Source: Planctomycetota bacterium (GTDB taxonomy: Bacteria > Planctomycetota > Phycisphaerae > Sedimentisphaerales > Anaerohalosphaeraceae). Taken from it: 6,521 nucleotides of DNA. Position 1 is the first letter of the stretch. Each line of letters begins with the position of its first letter. Location: positions 1 to 6,521 of the forward strand of contig JAGHBX010000163.1 of the NCBI GenBank assembly GCA_021160785.1, in the 5' to 3' direction. The notes under the pieces were generated by a model. That model did no database searches. It had not been told where the DNA came from and saw only the letters and a program-made list of their open reading frames with translations. Of this stretch, positions 1 to 5,397 are shown one piece after another. The position numbers and the translations under genes are program-made.

Positions 1-1059
1 ATATTAGGCACGGCGCCAGTCGAGTCGGACGGGTCGGCTTATTTCGAACTGCCGGCGCTGCGGAGCCTGTTCTTTGTCGCCCTTGACGAAAATGATATGT
101 CGGTAAAACGCATGCAGAGCTTTATGATGGTCATGCCCGGCGAGACGACGAGTTGTGTCGGTTGCCATGAACATCGCACCAGACCTCCTGTAAACTCCGG
201 CATCGGTTCGGTCGCAGCGCTTAAGCGGGCCGCCGACAGGATTGAGCCGATTGCCGATGCACCCGAGGTGTTCGATTTCCCGCGGGATATTCAGCCGATC
301 CTGAATAAGCACTGTCTCAAGTGCCACGATTACGACAAACGCAGCGGCGGCGCGATTCTTGCCGGCGACCGCAGCCGGATTTATTCGCATGCCTATGTAA
401 CATTGATGTCTCGCCCCGGCCTGGTGAGCCATGGCAGAGACTCCGGCGGCAACACCGCGCCGAGGAAAATAGGAAGCTCCGCCAGTCGTCTGATGAGCAA
501 GATCGACGGCAGCCACCACAAGGTCAAGGTCTCACAGCACGAAAGAAATATGGTTCGCCTGTGGGTGGAGTCCGGCGCCCCGTATGCGGGAACATACGCC
601 GCCCTTGGCACGGGAATGGTCGCCGCGCCGATTGAAAATGATGTGTGGCGGAGGCGATGTGTCGGATGCCACAAGAAACCCAATGCCGTCCAGTCGGAAT
701 TGTTCTACAATCTCACCCGGCCCGCCAAATCGCTCGTACTGCTCTCGCCGCTGTCGAAAGCGGCGGGCGGATACGGCCTGTGCGCAAAAGACAATCACGC
801 GGTGTTTGCAGATACGACGGACGCCGACTACCGCAAGCTGCTGGGTATCGTCGAGCAAACCAAACGACGGCTTGATGCAATGAAGCGTTTTGACATGCCG
901 GATTTCAGGCCCGATGTGTCCTATGTTCGCGAGATGAAGAAATACGGGATACTACCAGCCGACTTGCCGCAAGACGCCGACATCGATGTCTATGCGACGG
1001 ACCGTGCGTACTGGCGTTCGCTGTGGTATCGCCCGCAGAAGCTACATAGCAAAAAATAG
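1..1059 (+). CDS. HzsA-related multihaem c-type cytochrome, C-terminal part (5' truncated)
   Basis: The frame is open from base 1 to the TAG at 1057-1059, giving 352 codons; the true start lies upstream of the window. The first residues (GTAPVESDGSAYFELPA, then FFVALDE and PGETTSCVGCHE) match the segment before the first haem site in proteins related to the alpha subunit of hydrazine synthase, which are common in non-anammox planctomycetes. Three CxxCH haem c motifs are visible: CVGCH at 154-168, CLKCH at 313-327 and CVGCH at 658-672. The second sits in DIQPILNKHCLKCHD, the usual planctomycete cytochrome context. The tail (DMPDF, ILPADLP, DVYATDRAYWRSLWY) is also typical of the family. Covalent haem attachment implies an exported, periplasmic protein. 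Nothing else in this window points to hydrazine chemistry, so the relation to HzsA is one of fold; electron transfer or redox catalysis on another substrate is likelier. It is first of four closely spaced genes here. Family assignment is fairly sure; function is unknown. Confidence 0.85.
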   Translation: MLGTAPVESDGSAYFELPALRSLFFVALDENDMSVKRMQSFMMVMPGETTSCVGCHEHRTRPPVNSGIGSVAALKRAADRIEPIADAPEVFDFPRDIQPILNKHCLKCHDYDKRSGGAILAGDRSRIYSHAYVTLMSRPGLVSHGRDSGGNTAPRKIGSSASRLMSKIDGSHHKVKVSQHERNMVRLWVESGAPYAGTYAALGTGMVAAPIENDVWRRRCVGCHKKPNAVQSELFYNLTRPAKSLVLLSPLSKAAGGYGLCAKDNHAVFADTTDADYRKLLGIVEQTKRRLDAMKRFDMPDFRPDVSYVREMKKYGILPADLPQDADIDVYATDRAYWRSLWYRPQKLHSKK

Positions 1060-1097
1060 ACATAATTAATGATAACTGCAAAAAAGGAGAAGAGATT

Positions 1098-1877
1098 ATG
1101 AAGCGAAGAGAATTTTTAGCCGCCTCTTGTGCAGCCGGCGCCGCGGGGCTAAGTGGAATGGCGTCGGCCGCCGAAAAATCGTCCGGGGCAAAGCAATATC
1201 TTGAGCTGAGACACTACCTGCTGGCTTCGGCTGAGAAGCAAAAGGTCTTTGACGACTTCCTGGCAAAGGCCGCGATTCCGGCTCTGAATCGGCTGGGGAT
1301 CGCGCCGGTGGGCGTGTTCAGGATGGCCCAGAACGAAGATGCCAATCTCTGGGTGCTCATACCGCACAATTCGCTGGAATCAGTCGCCGGCGCCAATACG
1401 AAAATGTTGGCTGACAAGCGGTATCAAAAGGCCGGCTCAGCCGTTCTTAATTGCCCCAAGGATGATCCCGCCTATGAACGTGTCGTAAGCTCGCTCCTGT
1501 TGGCATTTGACAAGTGTCCAAAAGTCGAAGTGCCCTCGAAAAAGGACAGCCGCCTCTTCCAGTTGCGAACCTACGAAAGCCACAACACAATCATGGCCAA
1601 GCGGAAAATCGAAATGTTCAACGGCGCCGGCGAGATTGCTGTGTTTCGACAGACAGGGCTCGACCCCGTCTTTTTCGGCGAGGCCCTTGTGGGCGTAAAG
1701 ATTCCGAGCCTGACTTATATGGTGGGCTTCGACGACGACGACGCCCGGAAGAAAGCATGGGATGCGTTCCGAGTTCACCCCAAATGGAAGAAACTTTCGT
1801 CCGATCCGTATTTCAAGGGCACGGTTTCCAATATCACCAATCTGGTCGTGCGGCCCACGGCGGCATCGCAGATATGA
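1098..1877 (+). CDS. Tat-exported NIPSNAP family protein
   Basis: This 259-residue protein starts at ATG 1098, preceded by AAGGAGA (1084-1090) at 7-nt spacing. The N-terminus MKRREFLAAS has the twin-arginine pattern, followed by an Ala/Gly-rich stretch and a likely cleavage site near MASA-AE (residues 21-26), so it should be exported folded. The mature part has two similar halves. Residues about 34-135 begin QYLELRHYLL, and residues about 152-252 begin RLFQLRTYES and end in the more canonical NIPSNAP block (AFRVHPKWKKL at 223-233, then NITNLVVRP). That is the dimeric alpha/beta barrel-type NIPSNAP arrangement in tandem. NIPSNAP domains have no general catalytic signature, so the activity is unknown. 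Exported Tat-dependent NIPSNAP proteins are frequent in planctomycetes (family knowledge). It lies 38 nt after the haem protein and 37 nt before the symporter, so it is probably co-transcribed; a periplasmic role linked to the symporter's substrate is inference. Confidence 0.85.
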   Translation: MKRREFLAASCAAGAAGLSGMASAAEKSSGAKQYLELRHYLLASAEKQKVFDDFLAKAAIPALNRLGIAPVGVFRMAQNEDANLWVLIPHNSLESVAGANTKMLADKRYQKAGSAVLNCPKDDPAYERVVSSLLLAFDKCPKVEVPSKKDSRLFQLRTYESHNTIMAKRKIEMFNGAGEIAVFRQTGLDPVFFGEALVGVKIPSLTYMVGFDDDDARKKAWDAFRVHPKWKKLSSDPYFKGTVSNITNLVVRPTAASQI

Positions 1878-1914
1878 CATTAATTTGTCAGGGCATTGAA
1901 AAGGGAAAACACGG

Positions 1915-3600
1915 ATGGAATTGTTAGGTCTGCATATGGAGATATGGGTCGTGCTGGTGGCCTATTTCTGCACCATGCTTGGCTTAGGCTGGTGGAGCAA
2001 GCGCAGGATTAACAGCCAGGAAGGATATCTGTTAGGTAACCGGCAGTTCGGTGTGGGGATGATGGTTATGCACTCCTTCGGCGCGGGCACGCATCCGGGC
2101 GCGCCGGCCGGCGTGATGAGCAAGACTGTCACCGGCGGTGCTTCCGGAATTTGGGTCTCCTGGATGTGGATGTTCGGAACGCCGTTCTACTGGCTCATTG
2201 CGCCGCTGATCCGGCGGATGCGATACCTGACGATGGCCGATTACTTCCAGAATCGTTTCAGTCGCGCCGCTGCCGTTCTCTACATCGTCATCGCCACGGC
2301 CGGGATGACGGTTCTGTTAGCCAGCGTGCTGCTCGCCACGACTCGCACGGTACAGGGCATAATGGGCAAATCCACCGCAGGGCTCCAAGGCGATATCTGG
2401 TTCTTCGGCATCCTGACGGCCATGACCGTTGTATTTGTTATCTACAGCTATTGGGGCGGTATCGTCGCGGCTATCCGCACCGACATGATCCAGGGGCTGA
2501 TGATCATCGCGCTTTCGATCGTGGCTATCCCGGCGGCGCTGCAGCGGCCGGAAGTGGCGGGACTCGACGGCATCATTGAGACGCTGAAAGCCCAACAGAC
2601 CGCCAAAGCCAATTACCTCAGCCTGTTCGATCCCGCCGGCTTCAACTGGCTGACCGTACTGCTGTTGTGCATCAATGCTCCGCTGAGTATGATCGCCTAT
2701 CCTCACCTCATGAGCGTCTGCGCCGCCGGGCGGACCGAATGGGAAGGTCGCGTCGGTTTCACCTACGGCAATATCCTCAAGCGCGTCTGCACCATCGGCT
2801 GGAGCCTGTTGGGATTATGCTGGCTGACCTACCTCATCAACTCCAATACCCGGATCAATCCCGAAACCGCCGAGACCGCCTTTGGAGATTCCATCCGCCT
2901 GTTCCTGGCCTGGCCCGTCCTTCAGGGCGTAATGTTGGCGTGCATTCTGGCTGCCGCCATGTCCTCGGGCGACGCCGTGCAGGTTACCGTCGGTGGGCTG
3001 TTTTCGCAGAACATCTTCAGGACATTTTTCGACCCCGGCGCAAGCGAAAAGAAACTCCTTAGAGTGACCCGCATGGCAGGTCTCGCCATCGCCCTTACGT
3101 CGTTCTTTGTAGCGATCATCGCGCGGAGAAGTATTGTCAAGACGATACTGGACTATTTTAACATCCTCAGCCTGGTCGGCATCTCCGTAGCCATGGGCCT
3201 CGTCTGGCGAAGGATGAATACAGTCGGCGTGTTTTGCAGTACGCTTGCCGCCGCATGCGCGTTTATTCCCACCCGATTCATTTTTGGTTGTCCCCGCTCG
3301 GTAACCGTCGGCACATCGATTGCCGCAGGCCTGCTCGGAGGAATAGTGGGCAGCCTGCTGACAAAACCGCCCAAACGCGAACAAATCGAACGGTTCTTCA
3401 AACGAATATATGTTCCTATCGGCCAAGAGGACAAGTTCGACCTGCCCCTGGACGAGGTCGTGCCCCCTTCAAAACGATGGCTGACCGCCGGTGGTCTTTT
3501 CATCGTGAAACCGTCGAGTCAGTCCGCGGTAGGATTCTGGATCACCCTGGCCATCTGCCTTGCCTGTGTCGGGGCGATGTGGGCTCTGTTGAACCTGTAG
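1915..3600 (+). CDS. sodium:solute symporter (SSS family) permease
   Basis: This 561-residue integral membrane protein belongs to the solute:sodium symporter family (PutP/vSGLT fold, LeuT-like core). About 13-14 hydrophobic segments can be traced, from residues 10-27 to a last one at 539-559. Family hallmarks are visible: the EGYLLGNRQFG segment after the first helix (36-46), the GGIVAAIRTDMIQG signature (181-194), and AAAMSSGDA (346-354), where S350-S351 align with the paired hydroxyl residues of the Na2 sodium site. A cytoplasmic linker at about 484-535 (KPPKREQIERFFKRIYVPIGQED) precedes the final helix and is common in longer bacterial members. The start at 1915 has AAGGGA at 1901-1906 with 8-nt spacing; the next in-frame ATG (1936) has no comparable site. 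Substrate cannot be deduced. The dehydrogenase 11 nt downstream suggests an organic acid or sugar-derived solute. Family assignment is firm. Confidence 0.93.
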   Translation: MELLGLHMEIWVVLVAYFCTMLGLGWWSKRRINSQEGYLLGNRQFGVGMMVMHSFGAGTHPGAPAGVMSKTVTGGASGIWVSWMWMFGTPFYWLIAPLIRRMRYLTMADYFQNRFSRAAAVLYIVIATAGMTVLLASVLLATTRTVQGIMGKSTAGLQGDIWFFGILTAMTVVFVIYSYWGGIVAAIRTDMIQGLMIIALSIVAIPAALQRPEVAGLDGIIETLKAQQTAKANYLSLFDPAGFNWLTVLLLCINAPLSMIAYPHLMSVCAAGRTEWEGRVGFTYGNILKRVCTIGWSLLGLCWLTYLINSNTRINPETAETAFGDSIRLFLAWPVLQGVMLACILAAAMSSGDAVQVTVGGLFSQNIFRTFFDPGASEKKLLRVTRMAGLAIALTSFFVAIIARRSIVKTILDYFNILSLVGISVAMGLVWRRMNTVGVFCSTLAAACAFIPTRFIFGCPRSVTVGTSIAAGLLGGIVGSLLTKPPKREQIERFFKRIYVPIGQEDKFDLPLDEVVPPSKRWLTAGGLFIVKPSSQSAVGFWITLAICLACVGAMWALLNL

Positions 3601-3604
3601 GGAG
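3601..3604 (+). promoter_or_regulatory. ribosome binding site deciding the dehydrogenase start
   Basis: GGAG directly follows the symporter TAG stop (3598-3600) and lies 7 nt before ATG 3612. Its position supports the 3612 start over in-frame starts inside the symporter gene and suggests tight co-translation of the two genes. Confidence 0.7.
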
Positions 3605-3611
3605 AATTCGT

Positions 3612-4550
3612 ATGCAAGCACAGGATAAGCAGACAAATCGAATCGGACTGATTGGCCTCGGGCTCGTCGGCACGGCCCTTGCCGAAGTGCTGCTTGAAAA
3701 GGGCTTTCAGTTGACGGGCTTTGATATTGACGCCGAACGGCGCCAACTCCTGCAGGAACGCGGCGGAAAAGTTGCAGCCTCCGTCGGCGAACTTGTCGCA
3801 TCGGTTGACTGCCTCATGTTGTCCCTGCCGGATTCATCCGTCGTTGACCGCGTGATGACCGGCGAAGACGGCGTCCTGCAATCCGAAACACTGCCCGCCT
3901 GCTGCATCGACACCACAACCGGCGATCCCGAAGAAACCGTCCGCATCGAGCGCCTGTGCGCAGAGCGGAACATGTTCTTTCTCGATGCGACTATTTCCGG
4001 ATCGAGCAAACAGATCGCCCGGCGTCAGGGCGTGTTCATGGTTGGCGGAGACGAAAAAGCTTTCAAGATGTGTCGTCCTGTCCTGGATGTGTTGTCGGAT
4101 GAGGTTTTCTACTTGGGCCCATCCGGCAGCGGCAGCCGCGCCAAGCTGGCAGGCAATCTGATCCTGGGCCTCAATCGCGCGGCATTAGCCGAAGGTCTTG
4201 TTTTCGCCGAAGAACTCGGCCTTGATCTTGAAAGCTTTCCTGAACTTACAAAACAAACCCCCGCATATTCGGCGGTCATGGACACCAAGGGCGCCAAAAT
4301 GATCCGTGCTGACTTCACCTGCGAATCGCGAATCCGCCAGCACCGCAAGGACGTCGCACTCATCCTGAAATATGCCGAAAAAGCTCACCGTCAACTGCCC
4401 CTGTCGGCCGTCCATCTCGACCTCCTCGATAAGGCCATCGCCGCAGGAGACGCCGACCTCGACAACGCCGCCATCATCAGAGAACTGAAACGAAGACATA
4501 CCGCACCACCAGCCGCCCCCGCACGAGACAATAACAGAAAAAAGGCATGA
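3612..4550 (+). CDS. NAD(P)-dependent beta-hydroxyacid dehydrogenase (HIBADH / tartronate-semialdehyde reductase superfamily)
   Basis: This 312-residue cytoplasmic oxidoreductase has an N-terminal Rossmann fold with GLGLVG (residues 15-20, the GxGxxG dinucleotide motif). It is followed by GFDID (36-40), where acidic D38 at the end of the second strand favours NAD over NADP. The substrate loop is DATISGSS (125-132), a variant of the family's DAPVSGG that keeps the Ser-Gly pair (129-130). The catalytic motif is GSGSRAKLAGN (172-182), with K178 as the expected catalytic lysine and N182 its partner. KD at 246-247 matches the conserved lysine-aspartate of the C-terminal helical domain. The C-terminus is a short Pro/Ala/Lys-rich tail. 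The frame is open upstream to 3234 inside the symporter gene, but ATG 3612 has a fitting GGAG and gives the normal N-terminus. The family oxidises 3-hydroxyisobutyrate-like acids or reduces tartronate semialdehyde; which applies here is not visible. Superfamily is firm, substrate open. Confidence 0.92.
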   Translation: MQAQDKQTNRIGLIGLGLVGTALAEVLLEKGFQLTGFDIDAERRQLLQERGGKVAASVGELVASVDCLMLSLPDSSVVDRVMTGEDGVLQSETLPACCIDTTTGDPEETVRIERLCAERNMFFLDATISGSSKQIARRQGVFMVGGDEKAFKMCRPVLDVLSDEVFYLGPSGSGSRAKLAGNLILGLNRAALAEGLVFAEELGLDLESFPELTKQTPAYSAVMDTKGAKMIRADFTCESRIRQHRKDVALILKYAEKAHRQLPLSAVHLDLLDKAIAAGDADLDNAAIIRELKRRHTAPPAAPARDNNRKKA

Positions 4551-4671
4551 AAAAACGCGGGTTAATTCAAGTCAGGACCGAGGTGAAATCCGTCATAGGC
4601 GGGGTGGCTGTACGGGTAGTCGCAACGGGCTGAATCATACCGGTTATTGCACCATAAAAGTTGGTATATCC

Positions 4672-4700
4672 TTGCAAAGGATGATCTGTTTTGGTAGACT
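4672..4700 (+). promoter_or_regulatory. putative sigma70-type promoter for the beta-helix gene
   Basis: TTGCAA (4672-4677, 4 of 6 matches to TTGACA) and TAGACT (4695-4700, 4 of 6 to TATAAT) are separated by exactly 17 nt. The inferred transcript start near 4707 would leave a leader of about 30 nt before the TTG start at 4736. It is the best-spaced pair in the 185 nt between the dehydrogenase stop and the remnant. The match is moderate and could be chance. Confidence 0.35.
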
Positions 4701-4723
4701 GTTTTTCAGGAAAACACATTCGT

Positions 4724-4730
4724 GAGGTGG
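4724..4730 (+). promoter_or_regulatory. ribosome binding site favouring a TTG start at 4736
   Basis: GAGGTGG ends 5 nt before the in-frame TTG at 4736. Using that TTG gives a clean signal peptide, with basic residues and then the hydrophobic stretch HLVVLSTLLMTVTAGSA, whereas further-upstream starts add an atypical polar leader. This makes 4736 the likely original start of the beta-helix gene. Confidence 0.5.
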
Positions 4731-4735
4731 CCGAA

Positions 4736-5326
4736 TTGAACCGGATCACGAAAACAAAAACTCATTTGGTGGTGCTGTCGACCCTGCTGATGACGGTGAC
4801 CGCCGGTTCGGCTCGAACGACAACTGTCGGTAACGACCCCTCTGCGGACTTCAATAGTATTCAGAGAGCTATTGACGGCGCCAATGACGGCGACGTGATT
4901 ATCGTTGCCGAGGCAAGGAAGACAAAAGTTGCACGCTGACGGGTTTCAACATCGACGGTTCCGTTGCGGGCTTTGACTGGGAAATTGACCCGGGCGGCAA
5001 GAGTCATGCACATGCGGCGATCAGTCATTGTCGCCTTGAGAATGTCGTTACCGGCTGCGGGCGGCTGATTTGGGCTTGCGACGGAACGATTAGCAGAAGT
5101 CCTTCCGGGGGAAACGTGCACAATACAAAACTGCATAGTCTCACCCAACTTCATGATTATGGTTGCCGACGGAGCGATCCTGAACATCTCGTATAGTGAT
5201 ATACGAGGCGGCTTGGAGTGGATCTTTGGCGATGTCGTCAATATGGGGGCCTATGGCGGTACGGTCGAGGCAAGTAATTCATATTTCGGCGAGCCGCCTT
5301 GCAGGACTATAGTAACAGGCGCCTGA
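4736..5326 (+). pseudogene. decayed secreted right-handed parallel beta-helix protein gene
   Basis: Three pieces of one protein family lie in order but in changing frames. Piece A (frame 2, 4736-4939) has a signal peptide ending at GSA, then TVGNDPSADFNSIQRAI and ANDGDVIIVAEA, the standard start of planctomycete/Phycisphaerae beta-helix proteins; it stops at TGA 4937-4939. Piece B (frame 1, readable from about 4912 to TAG 5194-5196) gives KEDKSCTLTGFNIDGSVAG, then AAISHCRLENVVTGCGRLIW, typical helix rungs. Piece C (frame 2, about 5114 to TGA 5324-5326) gives CTIQNCIVSPNFMIMV, ADGAILNISYSDIRGGLE, then VVNMGAYGGTVEASNSYFGE and PPCRTIVTGA. Intact relatives (family knowledge) are several times longer, with a sugar-helix body between these blocks and a GDINGDC-type dockerin module after the tail. 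So both frameshifts and internal loss are inferred. The intact form would have been extracellular, probably binding or cleaving polysaccharide. A sequencing error could explain a frameshift but not the missing blocks. Confidence 0.8.
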
Positions 5327-5331
5327 CGCAT

Positions 5332-5360
5332 TTGCTTTGCCGGCGGCTTAGGTGTATACT
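5332..5360 (+). promoter_or_regulatory. putative sigma70-type promoter for the DUF3472-GH16 gene
   Basis: TTGCTT (5332-5337) and TATACT (5355-5360, 5 of 6 matches to TATAAT) are separated by 17 nt. The predicted transcript start near 5367 leaves a leader of about 30 nt before ATG 5398. The -35 box begins 6 nt after the last stop of the beta-helix remnant, so the downstream gene is probably independently transcribed. The -10 box is good and the -35 box is weak (3 of 6). Confidence 0.45.
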
Positions 5361-5397
5361 GTTGTCACAGACTCGCGGTAATGAAAGGAAAGGACAG

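Noticed and set aside
1..1059. Genuine hydrazine synthase alpha subunit (anammox)
   Set aside because: No beta/gamma subunit genes or other anammox genes are adjacent, and the downstream genes are a NIPSNAP protein, symporter and dehydrogenase, so only the related family is claimed.
2815..3426. 203-codon minus-strand frame opposite the symporter
   Set aside because: Low-complexity charged translation with no domain, fully inside a strong membrane-protein gene.
3234..3611. Open frame extending the dehydrogenase upstream inside the symporter gene
   Set aside because: The extra 126 codons encode no Rossmann-type sequence and overlap a clearly real transporter; ATG 3612 has a proper ribosome site and normal N-terminus.
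4551..4671. Intrinsic terminator after the four-gene unit
   Set aside because: No GC-rich hairpin followed by a T-run could be found between the dehydrogenase stop and the putative promoter.
4668..4682. Perfect 6-bp inverted repeat ATCCTT-GCA-AAGGAT, considered as terminator or operator
   Set aside because: The stem is short, only one-third GC, and lacks a following T-run. It overlaps the putative -35 box, so an operator role is conceivable but unsupported.
4567..4749. Minus-strand frame of 60 codons in the gap after the dehydrogenase
   Set aside because: No recognisable domain, no clear ribosome site, and it overlaps the promoter and start of the beta-helix remnant.
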